Shown here: in pieces, positions 49,955-61,359 of the stretch
Numbering within the stretch: position 1 is the stretch's first letter
Layout of the letters: each line of letters starts with the position of its first letter
NCBI GenBank assembly: GCA_002778195.1
Contig: PCDI01000001.1
Span: forward strand, 4,241,869-4,305,868
From: Raffaelea ambrosiae
Taxonomy: Eukaryota > Ascomycota > Sordariomycetes > Ophiostomatales > Ophiostomataceae
Length of the DNA: 64,000 nt
Direction of reading: 5' to 3'
Notes under the pieces: generated by a model
Seen by the model: the letters and a program-made list of their open reading frames with translations, nothing else
Database searches by the model: none
What the model was told of the DNA's origin: nothing
Translations under genes and position numbers: made by a program

Positions 49955-51433
49955 GGTACAGCGATGATGGCCTGACACAGATACAACTAGGAAATGGTTG
50001 TAGAGAGGTCAATGGAGCGTGGTGAGGTGTGGTGTCTAGTATTTGTGAGGCATGGAGCGAGGGCCAACACACAGTTTTTTTTTTTTTTCGCTCTTATATA
50101 TGGAAAGGGCACAAAGGTAAAGTTTATACTCCGCCCTAGAACGAACGAGAATGAACTTCTTATGACGGCGGACACGCCCCTCCTGTATTTCTGCATTGGG
50201 CAATTCTTGGCTTGTCCTCTTTGATGGTCGTGCCCCAGCAATATGATTGTCGGGACTGGCGCCCGTGGCATCCGAACCAGCCGCCATGTGGAAGTCTATA
50301 TATTGCCTAGTAGGTCTATTCAAGTGCGGCTACATATGATTCAACATTGTTTTCCCCTGGGCAAATGAACGATTGGACCTCTAGTTATAAGTGTACCGAA
50401 GGATGAAAGGAACGGAATACGATCCTGGTCTGCTTGTGGCCATCCCAACTTGGTGGTTCTAAGAGCCTCTTAGGTTTCGTTTGACCCTTTTTCCCGGCAT
50501 CGGTTTACAATCCAGTTCTATTCAATTGCTCTCTCTCGGGTTCCTTCATTATCTGTGGATCTGTAGATGAACCGCCGTTTGCAGGCTGGCAGAAGATGTC
50601 TGATTGAGGCTAAATCGTCGCCGTCATGTCTGATATAGCCTTAATGTCTCCTGGACTGACCACAGAACTCTTCACATACCACGGAGACCCGCCCGGGAAA
50701 AATTATTGCCTACCGCATGAATATTCAAGAATCTATATTCACTTTTTACTATCTCTGGTCGTATAGGCTGGGTGGGTTTGCGAGAACCAGAATGAGGTAC
50801 GAGGGCTCGGGAGGCTGTACGATATACGAAGGGTTTACGAGGGTTATTCGAAGGTTAAAAGCAAACGCAGCTCGGCAGGACAACCTGAAATATATGGGAC
50901 AAGAGGTATATGAGACAAGAACAGAGATGGAGACTCATGGCTGGCTTTCCAGTGCCCTTTGGTGTGTACGTTTCTTTTCCGGGTTTGTGGATATTCTAGT
51001 TGCCGAACTACCGAGGCGGGTTTCACGCAACACGCGCAGAGGAAAGGAGCGGAATCCAATGGACATGTCTAAATACGACAAAACATACATGTGTGACGTC
51101 GTTCTTTGTCGGAGCAGAACAGATTTTGCCCTGTTGGGAGTGATGGATATCCGAATTAAGGGTGTCTCTGCCAAGACCAATGGGAAGCCACATATATGGC
51201 GGGAGAAACTCGTGGACGATCGTATATGCCAGGATGCAGGGAGGCTCCTTGCCCCCAGACCAACAACATGGCTGTGCTGATACCGTAAAGATCCTACTGA
51301 TCAACATTTCATGGAGAGTCGAGAAGCGGATCAAACTTGCATTTGTCCCATTTGTCCACGATTAAGCAATAACAAATACAGGACAAAAGAAGACATAAGC
51401 GAAAACAGCTTCAAAAAACTACAAAACGGGAGT
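49955..51433. other. spacer between the SGNH esterase and the cytochrome P450
   Basis: A 1.5-kb spacer with no recognised gene. It has the esterase promoter at its left end and the P450 3' UTR at its right end. A 187-codon ORF on the plus strand (50717-51280) has no recognisable pattern and could be chance. Confidence 0.4.
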
Positions 51434-53234
51434 TTACCGAACCCTTCTCTTCAGGTTGCAGACCAGCCCCTTCTGCTGCACAAACCAGATGTTCTGCGTC
51501 TCCCATTCCGCCTCGGGATCCGCCAGCGAAATCTCAAAGCGGCGCAGCAGCTCGGGAATGATCTTGGCCAGCTCCATGGTGGCAATGTGGCGGCCAATGC
51601 ACGTCCGGGTGCCGGCGCCAAAGGCAAAGAAGGACTGCTCCATGACCTTGAGCTGGGCCTCGGACGCGGTGAGCCACCGCTCCGGCGCAAAGACGTTCGG
51701 GTCGGGGAACACGCGGGCGTCGTGCTGCGTCACCCAGGCGTTGACGCCGACGATGGTGCCGGCGGGGATGGGGCGGCCACAGATGACGGCGCCGCCGTCG
51801 GGCACGTGGCGCTCCAGCAGCAGGCCGACCGACGGGTGGATGCGGAGGCCCTCCTTGATGGCGGCCTGCGTGTAGGGCAGGTGGGTGGTCGACTCCTTGA
51901 AGGACACGGGCGTGGACAGGACCGACTGGCGGTCGGCGGCGTCGATCTCGTCGACGACCCGGCGCAGCTTGTCCGGGTTCTTGAGCAGGTGGTAGAGGAC
52001 GGCGCGGATGGCAATGGCGGTCGTGTCGGACCCGGCAAAGACGTTGGTGCTCAGGTGGACCACAATGTCGCGCGTCGACATGCGCTGCGGCTGCGCCAGC
52101 TTCACGGCGTACCACTTGCTCAGCATGTCGCCGCGCTGGTCCAGCACGTCCACGTCGAGCTCGCCGCCCTTCTTGAGCGGGGCCGAGCCGTTGCTGCTGT
52201 TGCTGTTGCTGCTGTTGTTGTCGTCGACGCTGCCCAGCACCGAGTTGACGGCCTTGAGCGTGAACGTGAGCACGGCGTTCCAGTTCTCCATCGACGGCAG
52301 GACATAGGGCAGCAGCGGGTTGCCCAGCAGCACCGGGTGCCATTCCGGGATTTGCCCGATGGAGCTCGCATAGCCCTGTTTGGTCAGCGTTGTGCGGCTG
52401 GGTCGCGGGAGCGACAACAAACGATTTTTTTTCCGGGCGGACCACCTACCAAAATCCCCTCAATGGTCTCAATCATGCCGTCCACATCGCCGCCCATCTC
52501 GAGGAAGCCCAGCTTCTTGGCAAACGTGAGCTCGCCGACCACGTCAAACGTGTAGAACTGGATCCATTCGCCGAGGTCCACGGGCCGCTGCTCGTCGGCA
52601 TACGGGCCCAGCTGGGCCATCAGAAGCTCGCTGCAGCTGTCCACGGCCGCCTCGTTGGTCAGGAGCGTGGTCAGGCTGAAGGCGTTGGCAATGGGTTTCT
52701 TCATCTCGCGGTGGTACGGCTCGTCGCGGGTGCCAAACAGATTGACTTCGGGCTTGCCCTTCCAGGTGATGGACTGAATGGGGTAGAAGGCAGTCTGGGA
52801 CGGTTTTTTGTTTGTTGTTGGTGAGCTTACAGGCCGCGGCTGACAAACCAATCTCCTTGACATCAGACACGAAGCATGGACAACGGACAACGCACCTTGG
52901 TGTAGCCCGACTTGAGGCCATAGATGTGCTTGATCTCCGCCGGGTCTCCGACCGAGACGTGGTTGGGGCCGATCCGGACGAGCTTGCCGTACTTCCTGTG
53001 CAGGTCGATGGCTGTCCGGTGTGCCTGTCCCTGCTTCACATCGTACCATCGCCAGAGGCCAGAGTAGGCAGCCAGTGCTGGGCCGGGAATGGTGCGCAGG
53101 CCGGGTCGAAACTTGTTTCTCAGCAGAACCACCACGGCCGTTGCAAGGGCGAGCCCCAGCACGCCCATCGGGCTGAGGAGGACCGACAGGACCTCGTCCT
53201 TTGTAGGAACAGACTTCAGTGAGGTGTCGAACAT
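51434..53234 (-). CDS. cytochrome P450 monooxygenase
   Basis: Three exons, 53234-52896, 52794-52450 and 52375-51434, give 541 aa. Donors are GTGCGT and GTAGGT, acceptors are CCCAG and AACAG, and a GCTGAC branch point precedes exon 3. The N-terminus has one membrane anchor (PMGVLGLALATAVVVLL), then IPGPALAAYSGLW. The I-helix AGSDTT lies near residue 340, the ExxR motif KEGLR near 403, FAPERW after it, and the heme loop FGAGTRTCIG near 485, with its Cys present. A Ser/Asn/Gly-rich insert near 52190-52245 is unusual. The form resembles fungal pisatin-demethylase-type families, but substrate cannot be read. It would be anchored in the ER. No biosynthetic cluster partner is adjacent, so a xenobiotic or lipid role is equally open. 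Confidence 0.9.
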
Positions 53235-54152
53235 GGTGACGACTTTGTGAGTGGAGTTTTAGGCTGTGCTTGGAACCAGGACACTCTTCAGACGTTGCGT
53301 TTCTCTCCAGACGCAACATCGTCTCTGGTCCTCGAGCAGAGGTGGCCATGCCGTCCATGATAAACACCTGCTCCCATCGGATGCTAAGGCACCAGTGTTC
53401 GCCCTTTTGCCGAAATCTGGGGTGCGTGGAATCTGGGGAATGCGGAGAACCGCAGGCGTGGGACCAGTCAGGACGAGCCCCAAGAAACCATTGCCACCGT
53501 ACCCCAGGAACCCGCCCTCCCCCGCAGAACTCAGGCCAGAGTGTCTGGGGCCAGACAGCCAATGATCGGAACACATTTACAATCATCCATCGGAAGGTGG
53601 GCGAAACAGGTGCTTGCCATCGGATACGGGGAGCGCGTGGACGCTGGGACAGGCACCAGGAGTGGCCAGACAGGGTGTTCCTCGCCGAGTCTCCTTCGGA
53701 TAGGGCTGTGCTGAGCAGACGGCCACCCAAGCGTCAGAGCACACAATGTGTCCGATGAGAGAGTCTAGAGCCCGCCCTCCCCCCTATTCTCTGCATCTGC
53801 CGCGAGGCGGTGATTATGCTGTAACCCCAAAGGGCGAATCCTGCAGCCACAGCGATGTCAGAGGCGCCAGCCCCTCGGCAGCTCCTCGTATTGCTCTATG
53901 GAGTGCGAGAGTCTCTTTCGCGGGTTGACTAAGATTTGACGAGAACAGAGCCTCTCAGCATGCTGTCTCGAAACGATTGCTTTTACGCAATCTGGCGAGT
54001 GAGAGGTTCTTCTGTTGACTACCTTTGGCGAAACAAACATTTCGCCTTGTCGAGATACAAGCCCGAGATTTGATTATCCGTGTACCCATGCAGCTGCACG
54101 CTTCCGAGCGTTTGTCGCCATTTTCTCTCTCCGAACGAACACCGAGCCACAT
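53235..54152. promoter_or_regulatory. P450 promoter and 3' flank of the small membrane protein
   Basis: A 0.9-kb spacer upstream of the P450 start. No gene recognised. A plus-strand ORF here overlaps a minus-strand ORF in the same segment and is likely chance. Confidence 0.4.
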
Positions 54153-54494
54153 CTACAAACGGATGTAGGCCCGTGCGTATCGGTAGCCGTCGATGCGGAC
54201 TTCGTAGTTGCCGTTGATGCCGACCTGCTCCTCCAGTCGCTTGAACCCGACCAATGGCCGCCGGATCTTGACTGGTGTTCCGTCAGGCAGAACGCCCTTG
54301 CTTTCGACCGTGACTTCGGGGTCCAAGACGGACACTAGGGCCATGAAGACAACAGCCACTGCCACCACTGTCCACAACTTGTAGTCCAAGAAGCCGTACT
54401 CGACAGCGGCCACAATGATGATGGCAGCCATCGCGACAGAGACGACAGCGGGAGCCCATGCGGGCCATGGTCGCCGGTAGACCGTCTGGGCCAT
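54153..54494 (-). CDS. small membrane protein with two predicted helices, unknown family
   Basis: I do not recognise this protein. One exon encodes 113 aa from MAQTVYRRPWPAW, chosen because it has a good start context (AAAGCCATGG). An upstream in-frame Met at 54593 would add 33 residues rich in Ser and Pro that look like 5' UTR. Two hydrophobic helices follow: WAPAVVSVAMAAIIIVAAVE and a second, VVAVAVVFMALVSVL. After them comes a soluble tail with PDGTPVKIRRP and ENYEVRIDGYRYARA-like (NGNYEVRIDGYRYA) sequence ending in AYIRL. The tail is short and beta-like. It lies in a minus-strand run with the P450 and ferric reductase but there is no evidence of a shared function. Confidence 0.5.
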   Translation of the reverse strand: MAQTVYRRPWPAWAPAVVSVAMAAIIIVAAVEYGFLDYKLWTVVAVAVVFMALVSVLDPEVTVESKGVLPDGTPVKIRRPLVGFKRLEEQVGINGNYEVRIDGYRYARAYIRL

Positions 54495-55937
54495 GGCTTT
54501 GCTGCCGCGTGGAGCTAAGAATACGATGGCAGGCAGGCGGTTGGAAGATGCGAGCCGAAAAGGGACAAATGAAAGCGCGAAGCTAGAACACATCTGCTCA
54601 CTTTGTGGCCCGCCAGGCTTGTTTCGGGACCAGCGAGGCAGTCTCGACGTGGCGAAAACTGGGCCGTTTTATGAACAGAAGCAGACCTGAATGTCGTGTT
54701 TGGAATTTGGAAAGCTGCAAAACAGGGAAAGGGAAATCGGAGGATGACAACCGCGTTTCACGATGTGACGTCATAGGCAGAACCTCTTTATGAGCAACTG
54801 CTGGGTAATTCGATGCGTTCATCGAGCGTTCATCGATTTGCCAAGTGAACACACGAGTATCAAAAGGGATTTGTCAAAATGCGAATACAGGAAACAGGTG
54901 CCAAGGGCGGTCCACCTTAACAGAACGCCCAAACCAAACATTCGGCGGTTGAGTGCGTTCAGTTCAGTGCATGTAGTTCAGTGAACCACTTCGCCATAGC
55001 TTGGCCTACCATACGTGGACGCCTACCGCGCCGCAATCCCACCTAGGCTTCGCAACCATTGGGAGCCTGTAAACAAGAATGCCTTCGCTTAATACAAGGT
55101 GGTCTGTTTTATAAGGAAATTTGCATGCCTGTGCACCTTGTCACACACTGCGTCAGACTGTCCTACTGTATCACAATTCTAATAGTCGCATTTTCTTTAC
55201 AAAAAAATACGCCCGCCTTTCTTGGCTCTGCCTTTCCGTCGCACAAACCAAAGGCGCCTCGTAGGATGAGAGGGGCCAAGATCTGAAGTATGCCTCGCTG
55301 TACGCCCTGTTTCGACAACTTTACAGGAAGGCTTGCCAAGAAGAGACAGAAGCAAAGAAAAAGGCGAGCGAAAGCACGAAGACAGAAGAACCCCTTCGGA
55401 AATGAGACCCATAGGACGACGACGAGGATGAGCACTACGACAAGACTGGGATATGTGAAGCCCAGGACGCAGGGGGCGAAAGCAGGAGCTTGTCCTGAGG
55501 ATCACCGACAAGGCTGATTGAACAGAGGCAGACAGCGTCACAGACGTGGCCGTAGCATGGTGATCATATACAGTTAATTAAGAGAGCGTTTGCAACTAAA
55601 GAAAAGTAGAACGTAATAAAGAAGATGAGGGACAGTCGGGACCCGGGGGAACATCAACGAGGCAAAGAACAAAGAGAGCAGTGGCCAAACGCCTCTGTGT
55701 GTATGTACATGTAGTTCGTGGAGGACAAAGTCGGCGTCCTGCAAAGTGTGGTATCTCTTAAAAACAGACAAGCATAGGAAAAGGGAAAAGGGGGGTCCGA
55801 ACACGCCCAAGATCAGCGCGTTTGGTGTTGTTTATGGTGGTAGTAGTGTGTTATACAAGTCGGGTGGTTGTCCTGGTTTGTTTGCGTTCGGTCTTGTTTT
55901 TTTTTTCTTTTTCTTCTTTTTCTCTTTCATCTTCGTT
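54495..55937. other. 1.4 kb spacer upstream of the small membrane protein
   Basis: No recognised gene. A perfect 11-bp tandem duplication (gcgttcatcga) lies at 54815-54836 and GTTCAGT words repeat near 54957-54983. The 3' UTR of the ferric reductase gene is at the right end. Confidence 0.4.
54815..54836. repeat. perfect 11-bp tandem duplication
   Basis: The unit gcgttcatcga occurs twice in a row. Confidence 0.9.
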
Positions 55938-58832
55938 TCACAGATCATAGTTCTCCGTGTGCAGAAAGATCTCTTCCAGCATGTCGTCGCCCCAGATTTC
56001 CGCCTGCAGCCGGGCCACCGTGTTGGCCACGCCCACGCGCATGCTCGCCGGGCCGCACACAAACACCGCCGTCCGTCGGCCCAGAATGCCGCGCCCGTCC
56101 GTGCCGCCCGTCGCCCACTCCCGCAGCATGTACCCCAGGTCCGGCCGGCCGTACTCGACGCTCCAGCCGCCGTCGATCTGGTGCGGCACCGGAAAGGCAA
56201 ACCGCATCAGCGACTTTTGGAACTCGGTCGGCGTCTCGGGGAAGCCAAACTCAAAGCCCGAGGGCGGGCCAAACGTCGACGTCGGCCGCGGCGCCGTCGA
56301 CCGCCGCGCCGTCTCGCCGACGTCCGTGCGCAGGTGCGCCAGCTCGGGCGGGCGCATGCCCGTATGGTCGTCCTTGGCGGCGGCGGCGGCGGCAAAATCA
56401 GCCGCGTCCAGGTCGTTGCTGGTGATCAGAGACAGCCGCTTCGCCTGGGCCGCGGCGGCGGCGGGTGGCACGAGATTGAAATGCGGCCCGTCGACGCGCG
56501 GCGGGGGCTGGAAGTGGAACTCGCCGCGGTCTTTGTCCCGGCCATCAAAGTTGCTGGCGAGCCCGGGCGACTTTTCGTCGCCGCTGACGACCTTGGCGCT
56601 GGGGAATGGTAGGTTGTGGTCCTTTTGTTCCAAGGGGGCGGGCCGTTTTGGCTGTTGTTGTTGTTGTTGTTGTTGTGGCTGCGGGAGGGGCGGCGGCGGC
56701 GGCAGGGCCGGCAGGGTCGGCAGGGGCTTCTGGTACGGCTGCAGGTACTTTTGCTGGGGCAGGGCGGTGAACCGGTCCTCGTCCTCGGCGCGGAGCTGCC
56801 GCTCGAGCTCCGGGTTGCCGTCGGCCTCGGCGGCGATGAGCGCCGAGTTGCGCTTGGAGGCGATGCCGGCGACGAAGCCGTCGAGGCGGTCGTGGAAGAG
56901 GTTGCTGAGGGGGCGCGGGGCGCGCTGGGTGCTGGCACCCATGGCGGCGGGTGGGAGCGGCCCGTCGCCGCCGCCGGTGATGGCATGGCCGCCCGCAGCG
57001 CCTCCTCCCGCGACCGGCAGTTGGCTGCCGGGCCCGCCGCCGTACCGGCTGCCGCGGGTGGCGGCCGTGACAAAGAACTTGCAGGTGACGGACTCGGGCG
57101 GGGCCGACTCGCGGCAGATGCGCAGCTCCTCGCGGAACCAGTCCATGGCCTCGAGGCGCTTGAGGGCCCAGACGACAACAATCTTCTTGGTGATGGCCTT
57201 GCCGTCGCGCATCCGCTTGATGAGGTTGAGCAGCTGCGACATGAGCGAGGTGATGCCGGAGCCGCCGGCGATGAGGATGCACGTGTCGAACGCGGCCAGC
57301 TCGCGGCGCATGCCGCCGTAGGGCCCGTCGAGGAACGCGCGGTAGGTGTGGAAGGGCCCCTTTTCGAGGGCGGTCTCGAGGACCTTGCGGGTGAAGCCGG
57401 CGTAGGGCTTGAAGACGAGGACGCAGTCGCGGTAGGCGTCGCCGTAGGCCGAGGGGAAGTCTTCGCTGCAGAGCGACGACACGGTAAAGGGGTGGTTCTC
57501 GAGCAGCGAGATGCCCGGCATGCGCAGGTAGACGTACTGGCCGGGCTTCCAGCGCATCTGCGTGGGGATGGTGATCTTGATGGCGTCCTCGGTCATCAGC
57601 GTGATGGCGGCCTCGTCGCCGACCATAAAGGACAGGCGCCAGGGCCGCGTCCAGTTGAGGTTGGCCAGCCGCCAGACCTGGCAGGCGACAAAGATGGCAA
57701 TAGTCGCGTACAGGTACGACCACGAGGCCAAAAAGTTCTTGGTGTGCCAGAACAGCAGGCCGACGTACAGCACGCCCGCGGGGATGTGCAGCACGACAAA
57801 GACCTCGTAGGCCACGCGCCGGATGATGGGCAGCGAGGCCACGCAGAGCCAGATGAGCGGCACCAGACAGGCGATGCCGGTGCCGTAGATGATGGTCGGG
57901 CCGCCCACGGGGAACAGCGCCTGGAAGATGGCCATGCCGCCGTCGTCCCAGACGGGCTGGATGTAAAAGGGGATCGCGTGCACCAGCGACATGAACAGGC
58001 ACAGGTAGCCGGCCCAGCGGTGCAGCACGTTGAGGCGCTCGGGGCCGATGCCCGTGACGAGGGTCAGCACGTTGGCCTTGGTGCTGGTGGCGATGATCCA
58101 GGGCGTCATGGCGACGGCGAACATGCCCGAGCGGATGGCCAGCGGCGGCGAGCCGTACTGGATGCTCTGCCAGTACAGCGGCTGGGGCAGGAAGCTGTAG
58201 AGGGTGACAAAGGCCAGGGCGAGGAAGCCGCACATGAGCACGGAGATGGCCGAGAAGGTGAAGCGGTGCTTGCGGATGACGACGTCGGGGATGGACCGGT
58301 AGAAGATCCAGCGGAAGAGCGCCAGCGTGTCGTTGACGGGGCCGATGTGCGACATGTGCGCCTTGGGCCGGAAGGCCGTCTCTTGCTTGACCTCGTCGGG
58401 GAAGAAGTGCCGGCTGGACGCGTGGCCGATGGTCTGGCCCGTGGGCAGTGCCCCGTAGGCCGCGTAGGGCTGCCCGTACTCGTCGACGGCTGCTGTGTGG
58501 TCCGGCATCATGCCGGAGGCCGGGAGACCGGCCGTGGCGGCCGAGTGGTCCCAGCCGGGCTCGGCGCTGTAGAGGTCGTTGTAGTGCAGCTCGACTTCTT
58601 GCTTGTAGATGGCCTGGCGGATCTTGTCTTGCCAGTAGTGCCAGATGCGCACGAGCAAGACAACAAACAGCAGGACGATGGCAAAGTACGTCCACGCGAG
58701 GCCGTACTTGCCGGATTTGCTCCACGGGTCGACGGTGTTGGCCTCGATCAGGCCGGGCGGGCTGGTCGCCGTGAGAGGGATTAAGATGCGGCGCGCCAGC
58801 GCGGGCTCGTCATGTATTGGCGAGGTGGCCAT
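55938..58832 (-). CDS. ferric-reductase-type transmembrane flavocytochrome, with a long insert
   Basis: One exon encodes 964 aa, starting at MATSPIHDEP rather than an upstream in-frame Met that would add a His/Thr/Pro-rich leader. An N-terminal helix (about 40-63) precedes the ferric-reductase-like membrane domain. Both heme-ligand pairs have the H-x13-H spacing: HRW...LVH near residue 270 and HIPAG...FWH later. The FAD motif HPFTVSS lies near 444, the NADPH-binding IAGGSGITSLM near 521 and VFVCGPASM near 917. Between about residues 594 and 857 an insert of some 260 residues is rich in Gly, Pro, Gln, Ala and Arg, with a Gln-rich run. Family knowledge: FRE-type reductases reduce Fe3+ and Cu2+ at the plasma membrane for high-affinity iron uptake. 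NADPH oxidase is less likely because the FRE spacing and HPFT fit better. Confidence 0.85.
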   Translation of the reverse strand: MATSPIHDEPALARRILIPLTATSPPGLIEANTVDPWSKSGKYGLAWTYFAIVLLFVVLLVRIWHYWQDKIRQAIYKQEVELHYNDLYSAEPGWDHSAATAGLPASGMMPDHTAAVDEYGQPYAAYGALPTGQTIGHASSRHFFPDEVKQETAFRPKAHMSHIGPVNDTLALFRWIFYRSIPDVVIRKHRFTFSAISVLMCGFLALAFVTLYSFLPQPLYWQSIQYGSPPLAIRSGMFAVAMTPWIIATSTKANVLTLVTGIGPERLNVLHRWAGYLCLFMSLVHAIPFYIQPVWDDGGMAIFQALFPVGGPTIIYGTGIACLVPLIWLCVASLPIIRRVAYEVFVVLHIPAGVLYVGLLFWHTKNFLASWSYLYATIAIFVACQVWRLANLNWTRPWRLSFMVGDEAAITLMTEDAIKITIPTQMRWKPGQYVYLRMPGISLLENHPFTVSSLCSEDFPSAYGDAYRDCVLVFKPYAGFTRKVLETALEKGPFHTYRAFLDGPYGGMRRELAAFDTCILIAGGSGITSLMSQLLNLIKRMRDGKAITKKIVVVWALKRLEAMDWFREELRICRESAPPESVTCKFFVTAATRGSRYGGGPGSQLPVAGGGAAGGHAITGGGDGPLPPAAMGASTQRAPRPLSNLFHDRLDGFVAGIASKRNSALIAAEADGNPELERQLRAEDEDRFTALPQQKYLQPYQKPLPTLPALPPPPPLPQPQQQQQQQQPKRPAPLEQKDHNLPFPSAKVVSGDEKSPGLASNFDGRDKDRGEFHFQPPPRVDGPHFNLVPPAAAAAQAKRLSLITSNDLDAADFAAAAAAKDDHTGMRPPELAHLRTDVGETARRSTAPRPTSTFGPPSGFEFGFPETPTEFQKSLMRFAFPVPHQIDGGWSVEYGRPDLGYMLREWATGGTDGRGILGRRTAVFVCGPASMRVGVANTVARLQAEIWGDDMLEEIFLHTENYDL

Positions 58833-61359
58833 TGTGCGGTGTGTGTGGGTGGGAGGGAGTTGCGGGGAAAGCGGTGTCAAGACGACGACGACGACGACGA
58901 CGAGTCGGAGGATGATAAAGAGGGTCGACGATCAAGAAGCGAAAGAGGCCGAAACAGGGAGGAATACCAGATCCCTCGCAGCTTCGACAAAGATATTAAG
59001 ACAGGTCTAACGAGGGACGAAGGCGTCGATGGCCATGGGTGCCGGCCAAAGGGGGGCAGAGAAAAGAAAGAGGGATGAGAGGAACAATGAAGAAAGGAGA
59101 CAGGAGAAAGTCTAGGAGAACGTCTAGGAGAATGAAGAGAAACAGTGACGAGAAGGAAGGAGAAGTAGAGACGAGAAGACTTGACGAGGGAAACGTGCAA
59201 GGTAATACGGCAAGGAAGTGGAGTCGACGAGGACGAGAGCCAGCAGAAGAAATCACAGAATCCCAATTTCACAGACAGCAACCATCGAGTCCACCCCGGC
59301 GGGTAGACAATTGCGCAAGCTGGTGGTGGTGGGATGGACGGAAACTCGGCAAAAAGTGACCGACTCCCAATATCAAAAGTCCTCCCCAGATGTGACCATT
59401 AGAGGGAAAGGGGAACAAAACGTTGTCTGTGCCGAAAGAGGCTGTTTGTGCCCGGACAAGCGAGGAGATCTAGCGCTTGGAGAAGAACATTGGAAAGGGG
59501 AGGAGAGAACGAAGAGGCAGAAGTGATTCTTTGCGATCACCGAGCGATCACAGAGAGATCACAGAGACCCAGCAAATGAGACTGCCGGCCGATAAACAGA
59601 AGAGCCGAGACGGGACAGCGGCGTGCAGGCGTGCCTAGACCAAAGAGACTATCACGAAAGCAAAGTCTGGGCAAGGCAAGCCACCAAGGGGGGTACGCGA
59701 AGGGACCAGAGAAGCGTTTTGTGACGGCAGAGGAGAAGCGATCTGTATGTACGACAGAAAAAGAACACAGGCCAGATTGGGCGACAGCAATGAAGACGTC
59801 GGAAAGGGAAGAAAAAGAAGAGTCCTGATTTGGGATGAGCGACGACGTGGACCATATTCTGCACCAAGCAGGATCCGAGCACAGGCTGGGGCTCGGGGCC
59901 AGGACAATAGCGGCAGACGGAGCTTTAATATTGGCTGGCTTGGGGGCATGGGCCTGCAGGGTGATCATCAGGATGGACATGGGGGTGGTGATGGAGGGTG
60001 CGGATGGCCAGGCAAGATTTCTATGGTACGGTGTAGTACGCGTGCATGGGAGACAGTGCTATGTAGCATGGGATTCCCACAGACAGGGGAGCCCGGGTTG
60101 GTGCTTCTTTGCATGTCACACGGCGCTGGGCGGCAAGAGCTGTGTGAATGGGGAGTCTTGCGGTCTGGGGGAGCACAGGGCCGAGGGAGCACCGGGAGCC
60201 ATGTCCGGAGGTTTTCTTTTTTCTTTTTCTTTTTCTTTTCTTTTCTTCTCACACGTTTTTTGAAAGTCAGAACGGGAACAGGCGGCCAAAACAACAGGTC
60301 CGCAGGTGCAGGGGCCCTCTGCTGGCCGTGAAGTCTGCATATTTTAGTAGTCGATGCAGGCGCATCCAAAATAAGAAGAACCAGAGCGAGGAACCCAGCA
60401 TGCATGGGCAGCGGGATGGGGGCGTGGGAAGCTCGCAGGATGGATGCAGGAAAAAAGTGGCGGCCAAGGGAATTCAATAGCTCCACCACAGAACTGGGCA
60501 CACTGAACACACCAAACAGAGGACACCAAAAGCAGAGCAAGAGCCCGGCCATCACAGCAACGCACAGGAAAAATGACCAGTAGGAAAGTTTGGCTCGTCT
60601 GCGGAAGGAACGACCTCGCTCGTGCGCGCCTGCCATTGGGCGCAAATCCACCCGCGGCACACCTGTTTCTGTGGAATCCCTGGACCGTCCTCGTCACTGG
60701 CATCCCTGGTCAGCCGCCGCTGATTGGCCGGCACGCTGTGCGGGCAGGGTGGGGCCCAAGCTTGTCTGGCTCCATCAACGGGCGGGCGGCAACAAGCGAT
60801 GTGTGATTGGCTGAAAGATAACGGGGAACAGGGGGTACAGTCACAGTCGCAGGCGGAAATCAAATCACGTGGTATGGATCCTGAAAGACCAGAGCAGAGA
60901 CCCAAACAAACAGACGAACAAACCCAGCAGGATGAATTGGCCAATGTCGCATGTCCATGCACATGGCCAGCAGGGCGGTTCTGCGACCAGGGCGGCCAGG
61001 GCGGCCAGGGCGGCCTGGCTAGCTCGGTAAGATTCTGACTCGTCTGGCCTGCGGGTGGCCGCGACCGACGAAGCCGACCCCTTGCGACTGGCCAGCAAAT
61101 ATGCGGCCTGCAGTTCCGTTCGCAGCAAGATTGAGTCCAAAATGAGCTTGGCAATTGCGCAGCTGGTACGATGTAACTACGGTGTACTATGTAATTACTA
61201 TGTGCTCTCACGACAGCCAGCCAGCCAATCAGATCAACGCCTCGAGCCTGAACTCTGAAGGCTACCAAGCAGTTCAATATGCCAACCGGACAAGTTTTGT
61301 TTTCCTTTTGTTCTCGCCATGTCAGTGCCCCCTTTCCTATTTCCTCCCCAACCAATCCT
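58833..61359. promoter_or_regulatory. 2.5 kb spacer between the ferric reductase and the oxoprolinase
   Basis: No gene is recognised. The left part should hold the ferric reductase promoter. A polypurine run (58900-59520) is typical of a pyrimidine-rich 5' UTR on the minus strand. Two overlapping long ORFs (230 and 279 codons, minus strand) are low in protein-like pattern and one overlaps the oxoprolinase 3' end. Confidence 0.4.

Noticed and set aside
52384..53730. 448-codon minus-strand ORF across the P450
   Set aside because: It reads the first P450 exon in a wrong frame and continues through intron 1. The spliced model keeps all P450 motifs.
56616..58784. 722-codon open frame opposite the ferric reductase, and a 726-codon one on the same strand
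   Set aside because: Both are shadows of the ferric reductase gene. The real frame has the heme, FAD and NADPH motifs.
58833..58880. in-frame upstream Met of the ferric reductase
   Set aside because: The leader is Pro/His/Thr-rich and the later Met has a better context just before the expected N-terminus.
59968..60660. 230-codon minus-strand ORF in the ferric reductase upstream spacer
   Set aside because: Composition is biased by a Lys/Ser repeat and no domain or splice partner is seen.
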